This document shows, one piece after another, positions 1-15,100 of a stretch of DNA of 64,000 nucleotides. Numbering within the stretch: position 1 is the first letter of the stretch; each line of letters opens with the position of its first letter. The notes beneath the pieces were generated by a model. It saw only the letters and a program-made list of their open reading frames with translations, ran no database searches and was not told the DNA's origin. Origin of the DNA: Apteryx mantelli. Lineage: Eukaryota > Chordata > Aves > Apterygiformes > Apterygidae. Where the stretch lies: the NCBI RefSeq assembly GCF_036417845.1, contig NC_089994.1:18494001-18558000 (forward strand). The letters are read 5' to 3'. The translations under genes and the position numbers were made by a program.

Positions 1-108
1 TATCTCCAGGCATAAATATACGTGATGTTGTTTGTACTTTTGAAAACACTTAAAAATCTTCTTAATTTTCTCATAAACTCAAGAACTCTCAAGGAACTCA
101 TCACTTAC

Positions 109-3100
109 CTGTCATGCTTGTTCTCTTGTGCTGCCCGCAACAGCTCCTGAATATTTTTAGTGATCTGTTCAGTCTTCCGAATCACATCTTCTGTACTGGG
201 CAAACTGGAACTGGGGGCCGTATCAGTATCTTCAGGGATAGACCCTTCCCCCTGCCAAATGACACTCCTCTGCCTTCCTTTTCTACCTGACCTGGAAAAG
301 AATAATATTGACATTGTCACTGCGGTACAGAATTTTATTGTTGTTTAAATAATTCTATGTCTTTTGATATTGCAAAGATACAAGCATTAGCTCTATGTGT
401 CACCAGACCTACCCTGCCTCATCCAGCTCCAAACTGGTGGTGGGATTATCATAGTCACTTTCAGGCATGCTATTCTGCTTTTCTAACTTCGATGCCTACA
501 ACAAATAAAGATTTATTTAAGTATTGTGCTTAAAATAAAGATCTTTTTCAGTGATACATTCTGTGTACATTGGTTTGTTCTTTTGCATAAAAGTTTCTGT
601 ACCAGTCTTATTTTTCAAGCTCAGTCTACCCCTATCATTATTCACTGCTCAATTCTAGGTTACTCATTCACACACTTCCAGCTACTGTTGTTTCAGCTGG
701 GATTTATTTTTTTCCTGTTTTTACCCAATAGACTCTGATGCTTAGTATGCTTACAGCATACATACAACAGCAGCACTGAAATGAATGTGATACCAAAGGC
801 CGTTCTCTTCTTCCAAAACAAGAAATTCATTAGCTCCCTAGTTAAATATTACCTCTTTAATGAGAAATTCTTCCCTAAAGTACAAATCAGATCTGTATTA
901 GAGAATATGTTTTTCCAAGCTTTCATCAGCAGTTCTAAAAAGAAAGAGTCCTTCAGCTTTCACAGAACCTGCCATCTGAGTACCAATGTTCTCCTGCTCT
1001 CCCTTTCACTTGACGTTCAAAAGGGGCAATAATACGGAGTGACCTAGGAACCACACGTGGAACCAGCGTGCCACCCAGTTCAATGCCCCGAGCAATGATG
1101 CTTTTTCAGAAGCACGATGTTAGAGAGTCAGTTACCTCATAACCCTCAGCAGACCAGTTCTACACTTCCCAGTAAAGCATCTGATCCATGTGTAAGGGGG
1201 TGATGTTGCTTATTTCTTTCTAAACTACCTTTATCATGACTTTTTTTCCCCCTCCCAGAGGGCTGTTAACACAAGTGAGCACACTTAGTCATGACAGCTC
1301 TGGAATAGTACCCTGCAGATCCTACCGTAGCCCCGCCCGTCGGCAAGCTCTCACAGGTCGTGCTAGTCTCCCTTCTCTAACCTCAGCTGGCCTCCTTGTA
1401 CAGTTTATATCCTGGCAATACATCCTCCAGGCTTATGCTATGGATACCTACTGTTAGGCCCACGTCCAGAATTCACATCAGTTTTCAGTTCAAGACCCTT
1501 GGAGGCACATTCCCACGCGAGGCCAGGCCAAGGGTCACCACGCACCTGCCTGCTCTAGTCTTAAATTGCAAAGCTCACCTGAAGTGCCTACTGCAGCTCG
1601 TCCATTTGCAAGTACGGCACACTGGTGTCACTCTACATACGGGTCCCTCTGCTAAGCCTAATAAGTCCTGGCATCCCCCCAGCTCCAGCCTAATTCACAG
1701 ACTGCACTGCTCACCTAACAGGGTCTTCTGCGATCCCAGCTGAAGAATCACCCTTCGAGCTTTACAGAAACTCTGAAGTAAAGATCAAGGGAATCTCAAG
1801 TGTTAGATTGTAAAGGATGCCTTCAGTTAGCATCCCTGACACGTACAGTCAGGACAATATTTTTGTCTTGGGGAAAGATGAGGAGTGTGAACAGGAAGTG
1901 TTTTTCATTGGTTAAGGCCCATTCCATTTGCTATGCACTCATTTAATGTTAAAAAAAAAAAAAAAAACAAAAAAAAACAGATCTTCGGTCTGAAGCACTT
2001 GTAACATGAGCACTTTCCATCCATTTTAAAGTTATTTTGCACAGAAGAAAAAAAAAGTTGCATTTTTTGAATCATCTCTCAAGATAGCAAAGACCAATCC
2101 TAAAAAGTGACAAATAGCGAAGATACAAAACTATTACATGCAGCTTCTGGCCTTTCCCTTCTCCCAGATGTATAATGGAGAACAGTATGATGAATGGCAA
2201 TGCTGTATGTTATGGTCAAAAATACAAATACAACAATGAACTAAGAAAACAGGATTTTGATACAGCAATAAAATCAGTGTATGCTTGAAGGAAAAAAAAA
2301 AAATCTCTCAAGTTTCTAGGTTCCACCATAGTTTAAAAACATAGTATTGATACCAGTTGCAGGCAAACCCAGATTCACATTTGACTAAGCAGAAGGACAT
2401 TCACTTAAAATTTTTATTATCTAGCACTCCTTGTAAATCTAATATTTCCTAAATTGATGTCTCCAAACACTATACAGTCAAAATAAACTGGTGGCACAAG
2501 AATTAAAGGGATTTTATGCTGAGGGAAAGAGGCCAGAGGTATGACCGTTCAATATTTAAACCCACAGACGGGCTTTTGAAAAAAATCTCTGTTATATAGT
2601 AAAATCTGATTAGAGACCCTGCAATGTCCAAGAAACAGAATGAGACAGTACTGATTCATTATACTAAGACTAAAAGGGAGAAATTTTCTTAAAGATCTTT
2701 TCAAAATTAGCTAAGTCTTGCAAAGAAATAAGAATATTTTTCTCTTTTAAGTTTGCTCTTGGGAAAGCCTTGTTTTAGTGCAAAATAAGCAAAGTTTAAA
2801 TTTTTAATGTATAATAATACACCAAAATGGGTATAAGCTACTCATAATTTTGTATGAAGTGAGCCATAAAAATCTAAGAACACCCCAAAGAATCTTGTAT
2901 TGATGTTTGCTTCACAGTTAAAGATGTTTAGTCATAGAGTCCTCAAAATGCAGCCAGCTCACCGATGACTGAGGGGTACTTTCTGCCACAGTGCAAGCTG
3001 GTACTCCAGGTCAGTCAAACAGCAGTGGAGAAAGCTATCGGGCCGTTCATCTCAGAAATTCATTTGTCTGTGACACAATAAACTGAGCCTACTCTGGATC

Positions 3101-6100
3101 CATTACAGCCATCGCCCTTCCACAGCCCAAACCAGAAGTTATTCTAGAGCTGCAAATGTAATGTGCTTTTGCGTTCTTTTGAATATGTAGCTTGTAATTA
3201 TTTCTAGGATCCCAAACAAAATGTAGCCTGCTAAGAAGCTGTCTGTCGCAAACAGACTAGTCTAAAACTGTTTACCTTGCTAGCTACACTAAATTTGTCC
3301 TTTTGTGAGGTGGCATTTTATGCTCACTTCCAGCAAATGAACTTGAATAAGACTAGATTTAAATGTCCCACTACATCAAAAGAGAACATTTAGAAAAGTG
3401 TAATAAGCTGGATAAAGCTTCTTTAAATAGCTAAAGCTCATGTACGAGGCTGCAACAAAGACAGTGTCTTTGAGATAACACGACCATATAGAATGGACTC
3501 AATGCTTCCCAGTAATACAGCAATTTTTCTTCCTAAAGTCAGTATAGTGACTAACAAAGACCTGAAGAACAAGTTTTGCAGATCCTCATGGAACAAAGTA
3601 TGAACTTCCTTTATACGCTTTCACAATATCTTCAATTTTAACCTGAAAGGAGTCTTGCTAAAAGCAATTTCCATGCCCTTTCAGTCTTTTGTCCGTCAAG
3701 GTAAGCAGAAAGCAGGCTAGCTGATATTAAACGAACTGGTGGGCAATCTAAATAGTTATCCATTTGGACGCTTGAAGAACTCACTTCAGACAAACTAATG
3801 AACATCTGTAAGACAAACTGTCAATCAGTACCATTCCGGATTGGATGCAAACTGACAGCCCCCAAAGAAAGCAGGCTTTAAAGCTAGGACCCAGTGAGCA
3901 TACCTGTGCCTCATGCAATGCATTTTAGTCAGTAGGAAAAGTTATATATTGGCTTATGAAACATCAATAAAGTGCCTACCAAATTACTTTTTAAACAGCA
4001 GCCAGCTTGTCTTCTGATTGTTTTCAGTGTTATGCAGTTGAACAAGTGATTTGGAGCAACTTTGTGCATGGTGTTAAATGCTGAAGATTTTAGCTGTTGT
4101 GAAGTTAGAGAGAGGCAAGTATCCATAGTATGTGGCAGAAGAAACCGAAATGATGAAATGCTGCTTCATGCAGGCATGAAGGCTAGTTAGCATAAAGGGG
4201 AAAGAACAGAGGCATAAGGGCTTTTTGGATGATTGCCACCTCCTCCAGGTAAAAGACTAATTGGGAAGGTACTTAACCCTTCGTGTGCTTTCATCCCTTG
4301 ACCAGGAAAGCGTGGAGGGGAAGGAAGGTAGAGATGAAGAGGAGGTCACAAACGCACTCCTCCCGATCTAAAAATGGGAAAGAAAAAAACACTCGGGAAA
4401 ACCAAAAACAAAACACAAATAACTCTGAAGTGAAATAAAGGAACATTCTTAAAACCAAGGAGATGACATAAAGCAAGAATGATACTGAGAACTTGGCTGA
4501 GGTTGAGTGGACTTAATTCTTTCAAAACACAACTGACTTCATTATAATTGTAACACTGATATTCTAGAGGTGCCAAATTCCACAGTGAAAAAAATACATT
4601 CACCATAATACCAAATTAACCAATCTCCACAGAACAAATCAATGCTTTAGAACTACTATTGCTAACTATCCAAATTCAAAACCAAATGAGAAATGTAAAA
4701 GACTTGTACAAAGTGATATCATGTTTTGCCTACATTGCCACATACAGAAGAATTCTTACACTTCTTGCTGCCAGAACCGCCTTCATATTGACATGCCAAC
4801 TTCATTTAGAATGATACAGATTTCATTTAGTTTAGAGTTCTTATTAATTCAACTGAAGGAAAAAAAAAATTAAGATTTCTGCACCAGTTCCCTGGTGCAC
4901 TACTCCTGTTGGCACTCACTGTTTTCTTTGGGATGTTCATGGAACATTTGCTCTCCCCCATGTCAGGTAAGAAATGTTAACTTCCAAATATGTTTTAAAG
5001 TGCTTAAATGTTCATGTGGCAGGGGAATACAAGATAGTGCTATCAACAGAGAACACACTGAAACCAATCCCCAAATGCTAAATATGTGCTTGCAGGAAAT
5101 ACTGTCACATATTCCTTCTCACAAGGCAATTTAAAAAGTTGCCACAAAAGTTAACTTTAATAAGCCCTAATGCGTGTTGGGCCACTTATCTACAGTGTGA
5201 GCACCTCAGTGCAGAATCCTTGTGGCTGATTCAGATCTCCCTCTCTCCTATTAGTACCCTATACAGAAAAATACCAATCCAGAATACTAATCCAGAAGAA
5301 TCTGTTCAGCTAACAGGTCTAAACTGTCTTCAGTCGCAGGTTTCACCAACTCAGAATAAGAAAGAGTTGCCTAATGAAAAAAGTTATATTCAATTTTATT
5401 TTGTTTTTGAAAGGAGGTTCTAAAGTTCCACAAATAGGCACATGCCTGTGTATCTCGCAAAAGAAACCCATGAACTATACCTACCTTCTTGAAATACTAC
5501 TTTTCCCTCCCCTCCTGTTTTTGACACATAGATATTTGGCAAATATACTGTGGTTAAAAGAAAGAGCTGAGCAGAAGCCAAAAGCTTCAGTTTATATATT
5601 CAGGAATTGTTATAGCTTTTACTCTTCAAAACATCAAGCTCCTGCAGACATGTTAATACAGCAAACAGTAACAATTCTTACAGTTCAAATCTGCTAAGAA
5701 GCAGACAGTTGAGAAGCACCAGTATATGAGCACAGTTGGAATAGACAGAAAAGTCGAACATAAGGAGAAATGCAGAAGCATCAGCAATTTTACTTACATG
5801 TGGAGGGAAAGGCTGTAGTCTCGTTATGCTTTCTTCTGGGTATGTGACCTCTCCCATGGGGAGGTAGGGTTTCTGACCTGATCCAGTCTCATACATAGAC
5901 ATGGGTCTGCTACCCCGTGCAGATGGTCGTCGCTTTAAGGAAGAATTGTTGGTAGGGTCTGTGTATTCAGAACCAGTTTGGACCTGATATATATTGGTTG
6001 TGGCCTGTCTTCTGAGGTTGGTATTTTCACTCTGTAGCGTTTGAAGCTGAAAGAAATGTTTAGCAGTGGGACTTTGTTTTTCTAATAGCAAGCGTCAAAA

Positions 6101-9100
6101 GCAAACGGAATATACAGGTACACGCTTGTCAGCTTTACTAGTAATCCAGCTACTAGCAGCTGGCGTTCGATTTCTTTTTCAGAAACTACTTGATTTGCTC
6201 AGTATAAGCACAGAAACATCTATGTTCCAGATCTGTTAAATATTTATGTGCTGATTTGCAGCACTTTCTTCTGGGAGGCAAGTCAAATTGGACCTTAAAA
6301 TTGTTGCAGTTCAAAGTACACAATCAATTTCTTCCAGCCTAACTGTACTTGCACGTGAATCATGTAATACATTGAGTTGTCTGGGGAGGCAAATGTGAGG
6401 AGGGCTTGCCAACAAAACAATTTTTAAGTGGAGTGATCCATTTCAGCAGTCACTACAAGAACTTAAAAGAGGACTTTAACATAAGGTCCATGAAGTTTGC
6501 AAATGCCAAAATTATAGCACAGATGCCAGAGGCAGCGCAAAGAAAACTAGAGCTTGCTTTGCAAAGCAAGAAGAGAGTTTAGCTTATGAAAATAAAGTAT
6601 CAGCTATTGCTTTCTACGAAGCCAACAAGAACTAATTTTAGCTTTTTATTATATACATTTGATGGATAGTAAAAATGCAAAAATTCTAATTTTTATGTGG
6701 AGTTACTCAGAGTAAGTTTGCTATATTAACACATCATAAAGAAAAGATGTAAAAAGTACTTCAGTATCAGCAATTCTCCAACAATATATTGAGTATATTT
6801 CAAACAGCTGATGGCCTTTTATCTGGAAATTGTACATTTATTACTTGCATTTACTTTGCATCATATGAACTTTCAAGAACATTATCTCCACCAAAAAATT
6901 CTGGTGCCTGGAGCACTTCCCAGAACTCTGAATTGAGCGTGCAGACTTTTATCAAGATAATTTATGCTTCTTCCACATTCTTTCGTGTACTCTGTAGTAA
7001 GATGCACTGTGTATTAAGATTTCTGTGTATTAAGATTCAAGGACCAGCCAAGACTCAAGCTATTTCTTTAAACTTTGTCATTAGGGGCAATTAAATAGGT
7101 CAACTTCGCAGTTTCCTTTTTCTTATCCTCCACCACATTTTATAAACTTTTTTGGTGGAATTTCAGGTTACAGCTAATGTAAACTCAGACCAATCTCCTC
7201 ATTGCCTCTAGGTACATAAACACATATGCAAGCATAAAAAAAATTTTTTTTTCCGTTAGAGTGCCCATTGAAGTATTTTCATTTTTATTTAGGAAGAATC
7301 TATTCATAAGTAGCATGCATCAAGTGTAGCTTTGCCTTTTCTTTAATTAGCATCTTTCTCAAGTAATTAGCATGCAAAAGATTAGGTACATAGTTGGCTA
7401 ATAAGGTGATGTGTAAAGTGGACAGAAATTTTAGCTTGAGCTCTGTGCTTAGAAAACAATATATATATTATATATATATATGTATATATAAATATAAAAA
7501 ACCCTAAAAAAACCCCAAGACCCAGTCTCTTGAATAAAGTCTATTGCTTTAGAATTGCTGAAGCAGTACAAGTACATTGGTGTCTCACTCCAAATAGCCA
7601 CCAGAGAACTCCCACAATGTCCCGAAGTTCCCAGTAGCCTCATACAGCTAATACAGCCATTCTCCTTTCTTCCTTCTGCGATAGAGCATTGCTATATCCA
7701 TTCTTCATAATTAAAAACTAAGTTAGAGAAGTCCCATAGCTATCTACATCACCAGGACATAAAATGAGCGCAACTGATCTTCAAAATGAGTGAGCCACAG
7801 CTGTGCCATCTTTCAAAACATATTCTACTGCAGAAGAGCAACGATCTCTTTTCTGTTACACCACATAAATACACTAAGACTCATTAATCCATAGGCCTTA
7901 GGAATCTTTTTTTTTTTTCCTGAAAAAGATTAAATCTATCTAAAGAAACTCAATATAATTGAAAAGGTAAATCAACTGATGTAGAAAAATGATTAAGCAG
8001 TACAAGTTGTTAAAATACCACAGAAACAACCTGAGCTGTCTTACATTCCTCTCTCTATTTGTCATTCCAATAGACCTCAAAGGCTAACAGTTTTAACAGA
8101 AGGATGGTACTGAACATATGAGGATATTCGCATTTACTGACTTAGCTTGGCTTTAGATGCTAATAGCTTAACAGCCCCCACCACTCTCCAAAGTATCAGC
8201 CTCTTTGCTCCAAAACAACAGGGGGAAAAAAATACATATTTTTGGCTTGTGCTAATGCAGCCCTCAGAACAAGTTCACCTCCGCAATAGCAAAGCTTGAA
8301 GACTCCTAAGCAAACTTTCTGTACAGGGAGAGCTTTCTGCAGCTGCAATTAGAAGTCTTGCAGCCTTGTAATTATTTGGAAAATAGAATTTCTAACACTA
8401 ATGAAGAGAACCCCTTTGAGAAAGTAGCCAGCCCTTTCTTAGCTAGCATGACAGACAGGATAGCGAGTTCAATAGAGATATAACTCCTCCCTTACCCCAC
8501 TGAGAAAAAATGGCTGGTTTATCTATTTTTATTCCAATTTACCCCAAATACTGGTAAAGCATAAAACAAATTACGAATGGTTTGGTAGCCCATCTTACTT
8601 CACACACACACACTAGCCAGTTCTAGGGCTGTAGTCACTTCCTAGCATCAAGAACTGATAGCCTACAAGAGATGTAGGTGTCCCAAGTGATGATGAAATG
8701 GGCCTTTTGCATATTCATTTTCAGCAGTTTTATCTTTCGCAATCAAATTTACACATTAGTAGTAACCCTAAAAGCTCCGCTTCCTTCAAGCTAAACATGC
8801 ACTGCATCTTGATTTTTTGCTCCTATCATGATTATTTTTACGAAGATTTATTCGCTTGCCCATGAAGGACTAATTTTTGGCCTTTCAGAGACAACATGAC
8901 TTGTTTATATTAGGATTAGAAGGTCTGACTTCTAAAACAGTTTTTTAGAGCCCAGATTTTAAATTTAGGATTTTAGCACAAATGATCACTTTGCTGTTTC
9001 CCTACGACTATCTATATGTAGTATCTTGTAGTGTGAGATACCTCTACCTTATCCTTGTTTAGAGAAAACCCACGCTGAAGGTTTAAAGCAGTAACTGGGT

Positions 9101-12100
9101 TTGCCAAATGCTGAATATTTTAAGAAAAAAAAATTAATCCACAATATTCTTTACATTCTACTTCCCCACAGATTTGAATGCAAACAAAAAAGTAAATCTT
9201 AGCTTCCTTATATGCAAAAAAGAATTGATATTATATTGCCACACTTCAGATTCTTTCCTGCTGTAAAACTGGATTGGGATTTTAATTTCCCCTCATTCCA
9301 GCTAGGCTTATTAATGCAACAAAACAGCAGATCTACTGGAAAAGTTGAAAAGTACACTACACGCACAGGCACACACGCACACACACATGACGTCTGCTAT
9401 CACTTACTTTCTAAGTGCCGAAAACTGCTAAGATAGCAAAAGTATACACGATTTAAAACAACTGTCTGATCACTGGGAAAAGTTATGTCAGAGTGAAGTA
9501 AGATCATCAACATCCCCCCCCAAAAAAGCACTCAAAACACAGGTTAACACATATACCTTTGTTGTCTCATATCTGATTCCAAAACAGCTTTATTTCAAGT
9601 TTTCTCCCTACCCTTATATTGGTTTATTGAATCTTCAGTTTCAGTGGTGCTATTCTGGTCAACTGAAATTAAGATAAATGTTATTAAACGAAAGAGTTGC
9701 ATTATTGTGCTTGTTACCTTTTTCTGCATGATTCTCAGCTCGTCACTCAAGTTGATGTTCACTTTCATTAACTGCTGAATCTTTACCTCAGAAGCCACCA
9801 AAGCATTTTTAACTTGCATATATTCTTGGGCTGTCACTGGTCCATCCGACAAGTCTGAATCTAGGCTCTACAAACAGTAAGAGAAAAATACTTACACTAT
9901 TGAGAAACAGACTACTGGAAGAAAATGAGACAAGGAGATTTCAACAGATTTTCATTTGCTTAATTTAAAGGAATCGTGGTTCGAATTAAGTTCAAATTAA
10001 TAACATTCATGCATTAAAATAATTTTGGACTGTTATAAAAGAAATCTGATGTCAGTCAACTCAGCTCATCTATGCATAAAACACTTGTCTCATGCATGTC
10101 AAACAGTGAAAGAATACTGTTTCATAGTGGTTTAAAAAAAATGCAATAAAGAACTAGTAAATCCTAAAAGACAGATTACTAGATGTCCAATGGGAACATC
10201 ACCATGAAACTAGAACCAAAGGGATTTATTGCCCCTTTTTTTACCGTGCTGTATTACTTTCAGGAATGATTTAAATCACTCGGTCACTATTGGTCTGATG
10301 TATATATTTCTTCAGTGAGAAGCAGTAAATGTTTGTGAAAGTCAATGAACTCACTGATTAACAATATTTCGGTAGATTCAATTATTTCATCTGTTCTATT
10401 AAGTCTATAGCTTATCTCCAGATGTGCTCAGTGGCATGCTCTATTTTTCTAAAGGGGCATTTTATTTATAACAAATTTAAGCCACAACATTTAATTTTGT
10501 TAGAAACTTTATAGACTGAGGCATGATTCTGAAATAAAGGTGAAAAGTAATCAAAACACTAGACTTCTGACCACTCATGCATTTTAAATCACCTTACAAT
10601 GGGGAAGATTACTGACTTCAGATTACCTTTATGCATAAAATTTGGTGTGTGTGTATAAATACTTTAAACCTACCTTCTGTCTGTTCGATTTAGCTGCATT
10701 TGTTTCCAGATCTGTGTCTTCATCTGAAGCAACACTGTCATAATCAGGCTGATCATTATCCTGGCTTTCACTACTATGTTGATTGCTGATTGATTTCAGT
10801 ATCAGTTCCACATTTTCTGAAAAAATCAAAAAATATAATTTTAAAATCTGTATTACAAAGTTAGGAAGACAAGTGAAAGTGCACACTAAAAAACAAAACA
10901 AAACAAAACCAAAATCAAACAAAAATCCCACAAAAAACACACAACAGAAGAGAACTTTGACCAGAGTGACAATACAAAATAAGGCAGAATAAGGTATCAT
11001 TTGGTTAGCGTAGTCCTAAAAATTAATTTAAATCCACTCAATATGTGGATCTGCTGGTCAAAACTACAAACTTCTATGTTTTAATCTTTTCATTTCCTGT
11101 AAGTATTTAGGCAAGTTAAAGTAACTGATGAGAATTATGCTTTACAAGTTTAATAAAATTCACATAAGGGGAGAAAAAGAAAGTACAAAACAGACTACAA
11201 TGGCCAAATGGATATCAGCATTGAATTGACAGATACAGGGAAATATTAAAAATCCATTTTAGCAAGTTCTCTCCAGAAGGAGAATTAGAATGTTCAAACG
11301 TTGTTTTCTATCTCTATAGCTAGAGCTACGGCTCTGCTTGGTTGTTGGAGGGTTATTTGTATTCTCTGGAAGAAATACAGAAAGTAAACATTTTTAGGCA
11401 AATTAACAGGATGTTCTAAAGCATCCCAATTACAGTGAAGTCCTGCATGCAGAGAGCAGCTAGGAAGGCCAGTCTTTAACAACATTGACATTATCTTAGT
11501 TGCCAGTCAAAAGAAATAACACTGTAAAATTCTTGATTTCTAAAGAGTTCATGAGTCATCTGGAAAATTTTACCTAGTAATCATAAAATCATATTCATCA
11601 CAAAAAGATGCTCCCAAATTGCACACACACCACTTGATTTAATTGTAATACCAATATCTTAACAATCAAATCTTCTGCGTTTAGGCATTATGTTGGTGGC
11701 TAATGCATGCTGTCAATAGCCTGTTATCCATGTATCTGTTTAGCTCTTGTTATCATTTATAAAAATAGTATAAATCTCTTTCTTCATTCATATTAAGTAC
11801 TTCTGAATGATGCTATGGTATGGATTAAATCACTGAAATACTGCATATAGAACAGCCGACAACCAAAAGCATACTCACCTTTTGAACCAGTGAGTGAATT
11901 CCCCTGTTGTCTTCGTTTGGCATCACTTAAAATATCTATAACTAGTGTAGCAAATTCATGGGCATTAAATCGAGCCAGTTTCTGTCTCCCCTAAATTACA
12001 GAATGATGCAAAAAAAAGTACATTGTGTATTATATGAACAGTACAGTTCCCAGATAAAACAAAGACTATAGCACGTACAGAGAGCTCACAGCTCAATTAC

Positions 12101-15100
12101 ATTTTCTTGCAAAAAGAAAAGCGTGATTTTAAATAAATAACTGAAGGACTCCAAGGCAGACTTAATGTGAAACTATTTTAACCTTTTTACAAGTACATGC
12201 AACTCTTTTACAGTAATGAGACAGAGTAAAGGAATATTATTTTGAATACCTGGCCTATTAAATGAAAATATTTTTATATTTTATATTTATATAGTATCAA
12301 CAAGACCGCATACCTGATTCCTGGTTGAGGAATACTCAGGGTTTACAGGAAGAAAAGGGACCACTGTTGTCTCTGTCACAAGTGTACTATGATTCTGAGT
12401 AGCAAGCCAAACTGTTCAGGGGAAGAAAAAAGAGAGAGAGAGGAAAAAAAGAAAGAATAATCTTTCTGTTCCATTTGACAGAGTTCCTTGTCAAAGGATC
12501 AAAAAAATCACAACCTCAAGCACAAATACAATCGATTTAAAGAATTTTTTTTCAGAGAGTCCTCTACTCTCCAAAAAATAGAAAGGTCTTTTTTCAATTA
12601 ACATACACCTTCAAACAACACAGCAGACAAACAAACTACCAATAACAGTAACTTCTGAATACAAAACTATTTTAAATTTAATGGTAGTTTACACTAGCAT
12701 CTTGTATGTAATATACCAATTCAAATTAATTTTATACACACTCCAGAAAACCTCACTCACCTGCATCTGTTTCCCTCCTGTCAACTTCATCATACACATC
12801 CATGGCAAGTTCTTCAAATAAGTGGTTGCTTAGCTAAGAATAGAAGAGAATAATAATTACAGCTTGAAAATAAACTAATTCTAATAAGACCTCTATATTA
12901 ACAAAAACTTGAGTGCACAACTTTCCTTAATGGATAGCTTTACTATGCAGCCTGAGAAATGAACTACACAGGGTCAAAAATAGCCAAAGGAGAGCAGACA
13001 TACTCAATCTCAGAAGCTTTAAGTAGAGCGAAAACATATCCCACCCTAACTTATATAAAAATTTAGTCACAAACACCTTAAGAACACTAGTGAACTGGTG
13101 TTACTGTGAACTTAGTAGCATGCAGTAGCTCACTGTTCTGGCTTCCCAGAAAGTTAAAGGCAAATAGTGACATTTAACATACAGATTTATATAAAATATG
13201 CAATAGCAAGACAAGTTACAACATTAAAGGTTTTGAAATAGAGAGACAGACCTAGAGATACTACTACCCCAAACAAGGCCAACAAATATTTCCTCTCTGC
13301 CACGGATCTGTCATCTTCCCCTCTCCTCCATTTCAGACTATTTTCATGTTTTTCCCCAGAATTAAATTTCTTGCTATAAAGATGACGTTTATTTATGTGG
13401 TAATTAATAGCAGCCGAAATAAGTTTGAAAGATGAAGTGCAGAGTTTGCCACGTCAGGAGAAAAATGTGTTGCACAGCACACATTGGAATTTTTACTTAC
13501 AGACTGAAGCTTCTTCTTAGCTGCTTTTGCGAGTTCTGATAAATCCAGACTGCTATGAAAACAGAAAGTGATCATTATATCTACAGCATCAAAAAGCTTG
13601 TTAAACACAAATTCTACAAGCACGTTTACATTTAATGATTAGAAGAGTTCACTTTTATTTGATACTCCTTAATTTAATGTTAGTATTTTTAGTATACTTA
13701 TACAATTTTTATTGCATTAATCTTTCCGATATTACTAATATACTAATTAGTATATTCCTAAAGTTTTTCTAAATGACAAGCTTAAATTTAAAACAGAAAA
13801 ATCCCAACAATCCTTAGAAATATGATTAGCTATCTGTGTAGCTCAAGAAGTGGTCTAAGTTGTAGAACAGCAAAATGCTTTCTGTAGTGAACCTGAAGAA
13901 CTTGATTATTCTGACCAAAACGTGAGTCCACAAAGAACACACAGGATTTGTTCCACTGCATCATGCAGGAGCTAGGTTACCACCAGGATGGCAAATGGTT
14001 ACAGCAATAGGGTCATGCTTTAAACTGTTCTGTACCGATTAGTACATAATCTCTTCTGTTAGTTTCTAGCCCTAAGGCTGAGGCATAAGATGAAAATTCT
14101 GCAGTTCAACAGAATTTATCATAAAGGACATAAATCAGAAAGCTGACATTTTTTGAACCCATATTTGTATCACCCAGGGAAGACTCCCCTGGCCTACAGG
14201 TAGGGAAAGGCTCAGATAAAACCTCTGCATAATTAAATGACAACACGGAAGAGTTTTTGTAGGCAGTCACCCAGACAGGAAAAAAAAGAGTCCAGTGGAG
14301 GGCAGCAGGCAGAGGCGAGACTCTCAGGTTATACTGCAGAGTCTGCAATTTGAGGAGCATCTTTAAACAAGTCATTTTCTCTGTGCCTCAGCTTTCTTCT
14401 CTGTGCAATGAGGCAAACTATACTTACTCTGCTCCGCAAAATGCTTTGTAATGAAAATATAAAGCATTCTATCCAATATCTAAACACAAACTAAAAATTA
14501 TAGATGTTACCACTAAGCATTTTACTATTACATAGCGTTTCTCTACAATTTTTCATTTTTTATTACAGTTTTTTCATAGAAATTTTGCAAACAATAAGTT
14601 GAACATAATTTACTTACAGCCGCCTTATTTCCAATTGCATAGCAATAAAAGAAAAATAGGGACTTATGATTTGTTAATACGTGGTATCTTTTATACAAAG
14701 GCAATTTCACTGACCATGGCCAAAACTTATGAGCACTCAGATGACAAAAAGTACAAGTATTTGAAGAAAAAAATGCAACTATCTTGCAAGTATAAATTCT
14801 AAAATGCTGGTATCAAGACACTAACTCAGGAGATTCTTACATTATTTACAAAATCTGTTTCCCAGAAATCCTCATGTGCTTTAATATAACTATCTCATCT
14901 TCCCCTTGTATGCTTTTTAATCACATACAGTAAACTTCTCTATTTTTCTGTTTTTTTTTTTTTTTAATTCTAATATTCTATTCTGGAAAAAACCCAAACT
15001 TCTGAGATAGAAAAAGGTACATGATAAAAAGATAAAACTACAACAAGCTTAAAAGTTATTTCAACAAGGAAAGTTCTAAACTTAATTATTAGGGCTTTTT

